A stretch of 9,929 nucleotides of DNA, from positions 1-9,929 of the forward strand of contig JAHDYN010000039.1 of assembly GCA_023383735.1 (NCBI GenBank). The letters are read 5' to 3'. The notes below the pieces were generated by a model that saw only the letters and a program-made list of their open reading frames with translations, was not told the DNA's origin and ran no database searches. The translations under genes and the position numbers were made by a program. This stretch comes from Gammaproteobacteria bacterium. GTDB taxonomy: Bacteria; Pseudomonadota; Gammaproteobacteria; Steroidobacterales; GCA-2729495. Below, piece after piece: positions 1-5,831 of this stretch (the stretch's first letter is position 1; every line of letters begins with the position of its first letter).

Positions 1-683
1 ACTGCTCGCCGCTGCTGCGCCTGCACGGCGCATGGCGGGCAACGGCGATCGCCGAACACTTCCGCGAGCGCGGCCACCAGGTGCTGCTGCTGATGGACTC
101 GCTGACCCGGTTTGCCCAGGCGCAGCGCGAAATCGGCCTCGCCATCGGCGAGCCGCCGGCCACCAAGGGCTATCCGCCCTCGGTATTCGGCCGTCTGCCG
201 CAGCTCGTCGAGCGGGCCGGCACGGGCGCCGAAGGCGGCGGCTCGATCACGGCCTTCTATACCGTGCTTGCCGAAGGCGACGATGAAAACGATCCGATCG
301 TGGACGCCTCGCGCGCCATCCTCGACGGGCACATCATGCTGTCGCGGGACATGGCCGAAAGCGGCATCTACCCGCCGATCAACATCGAGTCCTCGATCAG
401 CCGGTCGATGACCCGCATCACTTCGCCGCAACACCTCGGCGCGGCACAGAAATTCCGCGAAATCGTCGCCTGTTATCTGCGCAACCGGGACCTGATCACC
501 GTTGGTGCCTACCGGGCCGGTTCGGATCCGCAGCTCGACCGCGCGGTACGGCTCTGGCCACGCGTCGAGGCATTCCTGCGCCAGTCGACCGGGGCGGCGG
601 TGAGCTTCGAGGAAAGCATTGCCCAGCTCGAGACACTGCTGCACAGCGACCCGGCTGATGCAGCCAGTCGCCCGCGCAGCTGA
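1..683 (+). CDS. fliI: Flagellar export ATPase FliI, C-terminal half (5' end outside window)
   Basis: FliI is the cytoplasmic ATPase of the flagellar type III export apparatus. It is related to the F1-ATPase beta subunit, acts as a hexamer, and releases chaperones and unfolds substrates at the export gate. About 226 residues are present of a family length near 450; the reading frame enters at codon position 3-5 and ends at TGA 681-683. The Walker A loop lies upstream, outside the window. Visible family marks are SPLLRLHGAW at the start, the Walker B strand VLLLMDSLTRFA (Asp codon 96-98), the block IGEPPATKGYPPSVF, then GGGSITAFYTVL and the ATPase alpha/beta-type segment PPINIESSISRS. No frameshift is seen in the portion present. 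fliJ follows after 21 bp, as is usual for flagellar clusters. Function is assigned from family similarity and context. Confidence 0.97.
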   Translation, partial: CSPLLRLHGAWRATAIAEHFRERGHQVLLLMDSLTRFAQAQREIGLAIGEPPATKGYPPSVFGRLPQLVERAGTGAEGGGSITAFYTVLAEGDDENDPIVDASRAILDGHIMLSRDMAESGIYPPINIESSISRSMTRITSPQHLGAAQKFREIVACYLRNRDLITVGAYRAGSDPQLDRAVRLWPRVEAFLRQSTGAAVSFEESIAQLETLLHSDPADAASRPRS

Positions 684-704
684 TTGCCCTGAGAAACCGC
701 CGCC

Positions 705-1127
705 ATGGCCAGACGCAACCGGATGCAGGTCCTGCACAAGCTCGCTGAACACAGCGAAGCGGAAGCCTCGCGGCGACTTGCCGAACGGCTCAGGCTGCTC
801 GATGCCGACGAGAAGCGGCTGGAGCAGATTCGCAGCTATCTGGCCGACTACTCGGGCAGCAAGCAGAACAGCGCCATGACCATCGGCGCGCTGCGCAGCA
901 ACCGCGGCTTCATGGAGCGACTGCGCAACGCCGTGGATGAGCAGCGCGGTACGGTCGAGACGCAGCGACACCAGGCGGAACAGCACGCTGCACAGTGGCG
1001 CGCCGCGCGAGCACGCAGCCTTGCCCTGGAGCGTCTGGCCGAGCGGATCGACCAACGCGAACAGCAACGGCGCGATCATCTGGAACAGCTGCGCCTCGAC
1101 GAAGTCGCCAATCAGGGCAAGACCTGA
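705..1127 (+). CDS. fliJ: Flagellar export protein FliJ
   Basis: FliJ is a small soluble coiled-coil protein. It sits in the centre of the FliI ATPase ring like a stalk, links it to FlhA, and helps recycle export chaperones. The 140-residue product matches the usual length of about 145. It is almost entirely charged heptad-like helix, rich in Glu, Arg, Gln and Ala, as expected for an antiparallel coiled coil. The middle block ALRSNRGFMERLRNAVDEQ resembles the conserved FliJ segment with F-x-x-R-L. The start at ATG 705 is preceded by a weak GAGAAA-type ribosome site at 691-696. ATG at codon 7 is possible, but codon 1 gives the family-like basic N-terminus. Sequence alone is weak evidence for this low-complexity family; position directly after fliI and before fliK makes the call firm. 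Confidence 0.92.
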   Translation: MARRNRMQVLHKLAEHSEAEASRRLAERLRLLDADEKRLEQIRSYLADYSGSKQNSAMTIGALRSNRGFMERLRNAVDEQRGTVETQRHQAEQHAAQWRAARARSLALERLAERIDQREQQRRDHLEQLRLDEVANQGKT

Positions 1128-1144
1128 ACCCGCTGCAACGCAGT

Positions 1145-1160
1145 TGGCACGGAGATTGCT
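1145..1160 (+). promoter_or_regulatory. Sigma-54 (RpoN) -24/-12 promoter for fliK
   Basis: The sequence TGGCACG-GAGA-TTGCT matches the RpoN consensus TGGCACG-N4-TTGCW with no mismatch in the conserved bases; the GG and GC dinucleotides have the correct spacing. It lies in the 70-bp fliJ-fliK gap, correctly oriented. Taking C1159 as -12, transcription would begin near 1171, giving a leader of about 27 nt before the fliK GTG. In Pseudomonas aeruginosa fliK is also reported as RpoN-dependent and separately transcribed, which fits. No clear activator palindrome was seen upstream inside fliJ. A GTCAA half-site occurs at 1172-1176, just downstream of the predicted start. Confidence 0.85.
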
Positions 1161-1197
1161 CCATTAACCCGGTCAAGGTGAAAGCAACAAGCATCCA

Positions 1198-2517
1198 GTG
1201 AGTGACCTGAGTCTCATTACCGCTCCGCCCGCAGACGCATCGGCGCTTGCAGCGGCCGCACTTCGCCCCCCGCCGGCCGCACCGGCAACGAAGGGCATCA
1301 ACCCTTCACAACCTGCCGGCACACCCGTCGCCGACGGTACCGCGGACAGCAGTCGGGAGCCGTTTGCCGCACTGCTGCTGGGTTTCCTGCAAGGTGCGCA
1401 GCCCGCCGCGCCGACGCCAACGGGCCTCGCGGCAAACCCGAATACCACGGCAGGCGACGAGTTGCCGTTGCCTGAGACGGCGGCCGACAGCAGCGAACTG
1501 CCCGGCCTGGTGCCTCTGGCTGCCGCAGGCCTGTCGCCAGCGCCAAGCGCGGCTTACGGGCCCGCGAGCGGCAGGGCCTTGCCGGCAAGCGGCAGCGGTT
1601 TGCCGCCCGAGACTGCCGCCACTGCCACACTCGACACAGCCGCCGCCAACCCGGATGAAACAGGCACAGCGACACCGGCAAGCCGGATTTCGCTGGCCGA
1701 TATCGAACACAGCCGCCAGCTCAATATGGCCGCCTCGACAGCGCCAGCCGCCGATGACTGGAGCAGGCGCTTCATGCCGGCCGCAGCGACGATGGACGGG
1801 CCAACGGCCGGTTCCAGCGCCGACGGTCCGACCGATCTGCTACCCGGTACCGAGACAGAGCCCGTCCTGCGCCAGCCGGCCGGGCTGACTGCGGGCGACC
1901 TGTCGCGCCTCGTGCAAAACCTCGCACAGAACGGGGGCCGTGAGGCATTTTCTGCCGCATTCAGCACCGACGGCAACGGCATGAATTCCCCGCTCGGCAC
2001 GGCCGGCACAGCGGCGGGCAACCCACCAGGGTCGGAGACCAGCCTCGGCAACATGGCGCGCGGTGGCCTGAGCGGGTTCCCGCCCCTGCAGCCGCTCGGC
2101 CCGGCACAGGCCTGGACGACGGGCCTTGGCGATCGCCTCCTGACCCTTGCCGGACCGGGTACGCACTCGGCCCGGCTCCGGCTGCACCCTGAAAGCCTCG
2201 GTACGCTGGACATCGAGATAAAGATTGCCGACAGCACCGCACAGGTCTGGTTTGGCGCCCAGCACAGCCAGACCCGGGAGGCCATCGAGGCCTCGCTGCC
2301 GCAGCTGCGCGAGATGTTCGCCGAGCAGGGCATCCGGCTGGCACATGCCCAGGTGGACTCCGGCTCGGACCAGCGGGCACGGGATCAGCAGCAGGGTTTC
2401 AACGAGGCCGGTAACCCGCGCACCGCGTGGCGCGACGCCCCGGCCCGCAGCGAACTGCCCGACAGGCTGGCGCCGGCTCGACCGGCGACAAGCCGCCTGG
2501 TCGACGCCTGGGCCTGA
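1198..2517 (+). CDS. fliK: Flagellar hook-length control protein FliK
   Basis: FliK is a secreted molecular ruler. It measures the growing hook and then, through its C-terminal domain, makes FlhB switch export from hook to filament substrates. The 439-residue product has a long, poorly conserved Ala/Pro/Thr/Gly-rich N-terminal part (residues 1 to about 300), as is usual for the disordered ruler region. A conserved Flg_hook C-terminal domain follows at about 305-395, containing LRLHPESLGTLDIEIKI (from residue 327), then the segments VWFGAQHSQTREAIEASLPQLR and GIRLAHAQVDSG, then a Gln/Arg-rich tail. GTG at 1198 is chosen because an in-frame TAA sits at 1165 and no other ATG or GTG lies between; the next in-frame ATG is deep in the gene. 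The only purine-rich ribosome-site candidate, AAGGTG at 1175-1180, is rather far from the start. It has its own sigma-54 promoter. Confidence 0.95.
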   Translation: MSDLSLITAPPADASALAAAALRPPPAAPATKGINPSQPAGTPVADGTADSSREPFAALLLGFLQGAQPAAPTPTGLAANPNTTAGDELPLPETAADSSELPGLVPLAAAGLSPAPSAAYGPASGRALPASGSGLPPETAATATLDTAAANPDETGTATPASRISLADIEHSRQLNMAASTAPAADDWSRRFMPAAATMDGPTAGSSADGPTDLLPGTETEPVLRQPAGLTAGDLSRLVQNLAQNGGREAFSAAFSTDGNGMNSPLGTAGTAAGNPPGSETSLGNMARGGLSGFPPLQPLGPAQAWTTGLGDRLLTLAGPGTHSARLRLHPESLGTLDIEIKIADSTAQVWFGAQHSQTREAIEASLPQLREMFAEQGIRLAHAQVDSGSDQRARDQQQGFNEAGNPRTAWRDAPARSELPDRLAPARPATSRLVDAWA

Positions 2518-2534
2518 ACAGGCCACTGCCAATC

Positions 2535-2565
2535 GCTTGACGACCCCGGGCGGGCTACGTCAAGC
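2535..2565. repeat. 8-bp inverted repeat overlapping the activator palindrome
   Basis: GCTTGACG at 2535-2542 pairs perfectly with CGTCAAGC at 2558-2565 across a 15-base GC-rich spacer. The second arm also pairs with CTTGACG at 2567-2573, so two mutually exclusive structures are possible. As RNA it could form a stem just after fliK, but no T tract follows directly, so it is not a canonical intrinsic terminator. Clustered binding half-sites for a dimeric regulator explain it better. Confidence 0.6.
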
Positions 2566-2572
2566 CCTTGAC
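2559..2572. promoter_or_regulatory. Putative FleQ-type enhancer-binding site upstream of fliL
   Basis: The sequence GTCAA-GCCC-TTGAC is a 14-bp element with perfect 5-bp inverted arms; the arms extend to 7 bp over 2558-2573. The published Pseudomonas FleQ box is close to GTCAnTAAAtTGAC, so arms and spacing agree while the central four bases differ. Its centre is about 100 bp upstream of the transcription start predicted from the sigma-54 promoter at 2641-2656, a normal distance for a bacterial enhancer-binding protein. A further TTGAC half-site lies at 2537-2541, 31 bp upstream of the second arm and roughly three helical turns away. Identity of the bound regulator (FleQ/FlrA type or another) is inferred. 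Confidence 0.55.
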
Positions 2573-2640
2573 GCTCCAGACCGGCACCGCCCTGGTTTTA
2601 ACTAGCTGTTTTATATTGCTTTTCTGCGCCACGCAGCTGA

Positions 2641-2656
2641 TGGCACGGGTCTTGCT
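2641..2656 (+). promoter_or_regulatory. Sigma-54 (RpoN) -24/-12 promoter for the fliL operon
   Basis: The sequence TGGCACG-GGTC-TTGCT is a full match to the RpoN consensus TGGCACG-N4-TTGCW. With C2655 as -12, transcription is expected near 2667, a leader of about 25 nt before fliL. It is the last promoter recognised in the window, so it probably drives fliL through flhB and perhaps flhA. In Pseudomonas aeruginosa the fliLMNOPQR-flhB operon is described as RpoN- and FleQ-dependent, which agrees with the FleQ-like palindrome upstream. Confidence 0.88.
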
Positions 2657-2691
2657 TTGAGGTATCCGGGACTTATTACGGAACCGTACTC

Positions 2692-3249
2692 ATGGCAACT
2701 GAAGAAACCCAGGCAGCCCCTGGCGTCGAGCCCGCCGCGGTCGCAAAGAGCAGCAGTGGTCTGGTCAAGGCCATTGGCCTCGGTGCCGGGCTGTTCATGA
2801 TGATGCTGATCACGCAGCTCGCCGGGCCGATCCTCGGCTGCAAACTCCTGCATTCCATGACACCGAACTGCCCCGCGCCGGAAGTCGTCGTCGGCGAGGA
2901 CGGCAAGCCCAAGGAAAAGATCAACAAGGCGCCGCCACAGTATCTGGCCTTTGACCCGCCCCTGGTCGCCAGCCTGGAAGACAAGGGCACGATCCGTTTT
3001 CTGCAGGTCACCGTGGAACTCATGGCCCGCGACGAGAAAGTCATCGCCGCAGTCGAAACCCACATGCCGGTCATCCGCAACAACCTGCTGATGATGCTTG
3101 GCGGACAGACCGTCAGCTCACTCACCAATCGCGAGGAAAAAGAAAAGCTGCGCAAACAGGCGCTGGCTGAAGTCCAGAAGATCATGAAGGCCAATACCGG
3201 GGAAGCCGGTGTTGAGGACCTGTACTTCACGAGCTTTGTCGTCCAGTAA
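2692..3249 (+). CDS. fliL: Flagellar basal body-associated protein FliL
   Basis: FliL is a single-pass inner-membrane protein that surrounds or supports the MotAB-type stator at the basal body and affects motor torque. The 185-residue product has a short cytoplasmic N-terminus, one hydrophobic segment at about residues 27-49, and a periplasmic domain. The C-terminal motif GVEDLYFTSFVVQ (173-185) is the family hallmark, preceded by the conserved run with RNNLLMMLGGQT and a charged helix. The start at ATG 2692 has a weak GGAA site and follows the sigma-54 promoter at a suitable distance. Two cysteines flank the end of the membrane segment (C50 and C60). It opens the tightly packed operon; fliM begins 18 bp after its TAA. 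Confidence 0.95.
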   Translation: MATEETQAAPGVEPAAVAKSSSGLVKAIGLGAGLFMMMLITQLAGPILGCKLLHSMTPNCPAPEVVVGEDGKPKEKINKAPPQYLAFDPPLVASLEDKGTIRFLQVTVELMARDEKVIAAVETHMPVIRNNLLMMLGGQTVSSLTNREEKEKLRKQALAEVQKIMKANTGEAGVEDLYFTSFVVQ

Positions 3250-3267
3250 CCGGCTTCCGGTCCGCGC

Positions 3268-4269
3268 ATGAAAACCAGGGAAATCATTTCGGACGACGAA
3301 GCGCTGGCACTGCGCGAAGGCGCCGGCAACGCCGACCCGCAGGGGCCGGCACCCGAGGGCCACGTACTGGATCTGCATGCCGATCACTGGGAGCGCATCG
3401 CTGCTGGCCGCGCACCGGCCCTGGATGCGATTTCAGAACGGCTCGGCGGACTGCTGAAGATGACCGCACGCCGCTTTTTTCGCCGGCCCGTTGACGTGAC
3501 GCCGCGCGGATGGCGCGAGGAACGCTGGGGCGCCTTTGCGCGACGGCTGCCGGTGCCCACCAGCCTCAACGTGCTGGAGATCCCGCAGCAGAAGCTGAAG
3601 GGCATGATCACGCTGGATGCCGATTTCGTCTTCACGCTCACCGACATATTCTTCGGCGGCGATGGCAAGAGCACGCGCGCCGAGGGCACGCCCGATTTCA
3701 CGCCGATGGAAACGCGGCTGGTGCGCAAGTTCGTCACTGCAATCGTCCAGGACATGAAGGAAGCCTGGAAACCCTACATGCCGGTGGAGATCCAGCTGGC
3801 CAACAGCGAGATCAGCCCGGTCTTCGCCGCCATTGCCTCCAATTCTGAACCCGTGTGCATCACGGGTTACGAACTGCTGCTGGGCAACCATGAACTGAAG
3901 TTCGAGCTGATCCTGCCGCTGGCATTCATCGAGCCCCTGCGCCGCCTGCGCAATCCCGGGCAGCCCAACCAGGGCGAGGCCGACTCGAAACGCTGGCAGG
4001 CCCGCCTCAAGACAGACGTACAGGACGCATCGGTCTCGCTGCGCGCCGTACTCAACGGCACACAGGTGATCCTGCGCGACATCAGCCAGGCCCGCCCCGG
4101 CGACATCATTTCCATCGATGCGCCCACTACCGTAACGCTCTACGCAGGCGACAACGCACTGCTTGAAGGCACCCTCGGCGTCAGCCAGGGACGCAATGCC
4201 GTGCGCATCACCAAACCGGCCAACCGCATCACAGTAGGAGAGAAATATGGACGAGGCGAAGACCTCTGA
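3268..4269 (+). CDS. fliM: Flagellar motor switch protein FliM, with divergent N-terminal CheY motif
   Basis: FliM forms the middle of the C-ring, joining FliG to FliN and receiving phospho-CheY. The length, 333 residues, is normal for the family. The middle domain holds DIFFGGDGK with the FliG-contacting GGxG motif at residues 130-133, then SEISPVFAAIASNSE. The C-terminal SpoA domain (about 247-320) includes LKTDVQDASVSLRAVL and ends with GTLGVSQGRNAVRI. The N-terminus reads IISDDEALALREG where most FliM proteins have L-S-x-x-EIDALL-x-G, so the CheY-binding helix is degenerate, with Arg at the last Leu position. Part of the early middle domain (WREERWGAFARRLPVP) also looks divergent. ATG 3268 has no recognisable ribosome site; with an in-frame TAA at 3247 and no other start between, translation is probably coupled to fliL. 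It overlaps fliN by 23 bp. Confidence 0.95.
   Translation: MKTREIISDDEALALREGAGNADPQGPAPEGHVLDLHADHWERIAAGRAPALDAISERLGGLLKMTARRFFRRPVDVTPRGWREERWGAFARRLPVPTSLNVLEIPQQKLKGMITLDADFVFTLTDIFFGGDGKSTRAEGTPDFTPMETRLVRKFVTAIVQDMKEAWKPYMPVEIQLANSEISPVFAAIASNSEPVCITGYELLLGNHELKFELILPLAFIEPLRRLRNPGQPNQGEADSKRWQARLKTDVQDASVSLRAVLNGTQVILRDISQARPGDIISIDAPTTVTLYAGDNALLEGTLGVSQGRNAVRITKPANRITVGEKYGRGEDL
4236..4240 (+). promoter_or_regulatory. Ribosome binding site of fliN inside the fliM 3' end
   Basis: AGGAG lies six bases before ATG 4247. It is the clearest Shine-Dalgarno sequence in the window and fixes the fliN start, even though that start lies inside fliM. FliN is needed in several copies per FliM, so a strong site here is sensible; that last point is inference. 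Confidence 0.75.
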
Positions 4270-4621
4270 CAGTGCCGTTGCTCCGGCAACGGCACAGCCT
4301 TTTCAGGCCCCGGCTCTGGATGGCGCGGCTGCAGCCGCCACCGCTTCGGGCAATGACACGCGACCGAACATCGACGTGATCCTGGACGTTCCGGTCACCC
4401 TGTCGCTGGAAGTCGGACGCGCCCAGATGAGCGTCGGCCGGCTGCTGCGGCTCACGCAGGGCTCTGTGGTCGAACTGGACCGCAGCGCCGGTGAGCCGCT
4501 CGACGTGCTGGTGAACGGTACCCTCGTGGCGCACGGCGAGATCGTGATCGTCAATGACAAGTTCGGCATCCGCCTCACCGATGTGGTGCCCCCCGGCAAA
4601 CGGATCGGACCACAGGACTGA
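4247..4621 (+). CDS. fliN: Flagellar motor switch protein FliN
   Basis: FliN forms the base of the C-ring with FliM and also docks the FliH-FliI complex for export. The 124-residue product has a variable Ala-rich N-terminus (residues 1 to about 43) and a SpoA domain from about 46 to 115. The domain is highly conserved: LDVPVTLSLEVGR, LLRLTQGSVVELDRSAGEPL, DVLVNGTLVAHGEIVIVNDK and FGIRLTDVV are all close to textbook FliN. The start is supported by the AGGAG site six bases upstream and overlaps the end of fliM by 23 bp, which implies translational coupling. The gap to fliO is 9 bp. In contrast to FliM next to it, FliN shows no unusual divergence. Confidence 0.98.
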   Translation: MDEAKTSDSAVAPATAQPFQAPALDGAAAAATASGNDTRPNIDVILDVPVTLSLEVGRAQMSVGRLLRLTQGSVVELDRSAGEPLDVLVNGTLVAHGEIVIVNDKFGIRLTDVVPPGKRIGPQD

Positions 4622-4630
4622 GCAGCGACA

Positions 4631-5056
4631 ATGCAAGTCATCCACGGGAAATTCCAGCCGGTCAGCACCCTGATGTGCTGCGTCGTGACGGGCCTTCTGT
4701 CGGCGATGCCGGCCCTGGCCGAGGCGCCGGCGACCGGTGTGGCCGGCGGCGGTCTTGCCGCTGGAGACATCGCCTCCGCAACGCTGCGCATGGTGGCCGG
4801 ACTGGTCATCGTCCTCGGCCTGCTCGCTGCAACCGCCTGGGTATCGCGCCGCTTTCGTGCCGGCAGCGCTGCGCGCGGCGGCGCCGTGGAAATCCTCACC
4901 GGCCTGTCGCTGGGCAACCGGGAACGGGTGGTACTGCTGAAGGTTGGCCGCGACCAGGTACTGGTGGGCATCAGCCCTTCAGGCCTGCGCACGCTGCATG
5001 TCCTCGGCCAGACAGAAGATCCGGAGTTCTCCGGCTACATGGAAAACAAGTCATGA
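4631..5056 (+). CDS. fliO: Flagellar biosynthetic protein FliO
   Basis: FliO is a small bitopic membrane protein that stabilises FliP and promotes assembly of the FliP-FliR core of the export gate. The 141-residue product has a hydrophobic N-terminal segment ending in AMPALAEA that looks like a signal peptide with cleavage after A30, a second hydrophobic helix at about 51-71, and a basic stretch VSRRFRAG directly after it. The cytoplasmic domain follows, with the family pattern VEILTGLSLGNRERVVLLKVG and then LVGISPSGLRTLHVL. The family is poorly conserved in sequence, but this pattern and the position between fliN and fliP make the call safe. The start at ATG 4631 has only a weak GAG-type site. 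Its TGA overlaps the fliP ATG in an ATGA junction at 5053-5056. Confidence 0.93.
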   Translation: MQVIHGKFQPVSTLMCCVVTGLLSAMPALAEAPATGVAGGGLAAGDIASATLRMVAGLVIVLGLLAATAWVSRRFRAGSAARGGAVEILTGLSLGNRERVVLLKVGRDQVLVGISPSGLRTLHVLGQTEDPEFSGYMENKS

Positions 5057-5820
5057 GATCCCCCTCCCCGTTCACCGCGCGCCGGTGCGCCCTGTTTGCG
5101 GCGCTGCTGCTGGTGCCTGCGCTGGCCATGTCGGCGCCGACCATTCCGGCACTGTCGATCATCGACAGCAGCGACGGCGGCAAGACCTGGTCGGTGAGCA
5201 TCCAGATCCTCCTGCTGATGACGGCACTGACGCTGCTGCCGTCGCTGCTGCTGGCCGCGACCTCGTTCACGCGCATCGTGATCGTGCTGGCCATCCTGCG
5301 CCAGGCGCTCGGCATGCCGCAGACCCCGCCGAACCAGATCCTGGTCGGCCTGGCACTGTTCCTCACCTATTTCGTGATGGCGCCGGTCATCGACCGCATC
5401 AATGCCGATGCGCTGCAACCCTACCTGGCCGGCACCATCGAAATGAGCGATGCGGCGGCCAAGGCCCAGGAGCCGCTGCGCGAGTTCATGCTGAGCCAGA
5501 CCCGTGAACCGGATCTGCAGCTGTTTGCGGGACTGGCCGGGAAAGAAGGCTTCGCGAGTCCGGCTGAAGTGCCGATGTCGGTGCTTCTGCCGAGCTTCAT
5601 GACCAGCGAACTCAAGACCGCCTTCCAGATCGGCTTCCTGACCTTCATCCCGTTCCTGATCATCGACCTGGTGGTCTCCAGCGTGCTGATGTCGATGGGC
5701 ATGATGATGCTCTCGCCAATGCTCATCTCCCTGCCTTTCAAGATCATGCTCTTCGTGCTCGTCGATGGCTGGGGTCTCATCGTCGGCACGCTGGCAAGCA
5801 GCTTCGCGCCACATACCTGA
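5053..5820 (+). CDS. fliP: Flagellar export gate protein FliP
   Basis: FliP is the main subunit of the FliP5-FliQ4-FliR1 pore complex in the flagellar inner membrane. The 255-residue product begins with a cleavable signal peptide, typical for FliP: basic SPFTARR, a hydrophobic core, then LAMSAPT, with cleavage near residues 25-28. Family motifs are TSFTRIVIVLAILRQALGMP (from residue 70), QTPPNQILVGLALFLTYFVM, and the second signature FQIGFLTFIPFLIIDLVVSS (from residue 191), followed by a Met-rich VLMSMGMMMLSP segment. The open frame extends far upstream, but ATG 5053 is chosen because it gives the signal peptide and forms an ATGA overlap with the fliO stop, a classic coupled junction. Confidence 0.98.
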   Translation: MRSPSPFTARRCALFAALLLVPALAMSAPTIPALSIIDSSDGGKTWSVSIQILLLMTALTLLPSLLLAATSFTRIVIVLAILRQALGMPQTPPNQILVGLALFLTYFVMAPVIDRINADALQPYLAGTIEMSDAAAKAQEPLREFMLSQTREPDLQLFAGLAGKEGFASPAEVPMSVLLPSFMTSELKTAFQIGFLTFIPFLIIDLVVSSVLMSMGMMMLSPMLISLPFKIMLFVLVDGWGLIVGTLASSFAPHT

Positions 5821-5824
5821 GGTG
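5818..5824 (+). promoter_or_regulatory. Ribosome binding site of fliQ overlapping the fliP stop
   Basis: TGAGGTG spans the fliP TGA and gives a good Shine-Dalgarno match seven bases before ATG 5832. It supports the fliQ start and suggests that ribosomes ending fliP can reinitiate. Confidence 0.6.
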
Positions 5825-5831
5825 CACCCTG

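Larger units (their letters stand above)
2518..2691 (+). other. fliK-fliL intergenic control region
   Basis: This 174-bp stretch is the only long non-coding segment in the window. In order it contains a TTGAC half-site (2537-2541), a palindrome resembling a FleQ box (2559-2572), an AT-rich block with T runs (about 2595-2625), a consensus sigma-54 promoter (2641-2656), and a weak ribosome site GGAA (2680-2683) eight bases before the fliL ATG. No open frame with coding character was seen on either strand. The order distal activator site, AT-rich spacer, -24/-12 promoter is the normal architecture of an enhancer-dependent RpoN promoter. That reading is inference from layout. Confidence 0.8.

Noticed and set aside
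1172..1176. GTCAA downstream of the fliK promoter as a FleQ site
   Set aside because: Only one half-site is present; the opposite arm at the right spacing reads AAAGC, not TTGAC.
1554..2532. Minus-strand open frames of 230-259 codons opposite fliK
   Set aside because: They overlap the conserved FliK hook domain, are rich in Arg, Pro, Gly and Ala in a compositionally biased way, and reflect GC-rich third positions, not coding.
2576..2599. CCAG...CTGG followed by TTTT after fliK as an intrinsic terminator
   Set aside because: The stem is only four base pairs with a 12-base loop, and the T run is four bases. This is too weak to call.
4675..5052. Upstream extension of the fliP frame across fliO
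   Set aside because: The extension is Arg/Pro/Gly-rich, overlaps FliO in another frame, and would bury the FliP signal peptide. ATG 5053 with the ATGA junction is the natural start.
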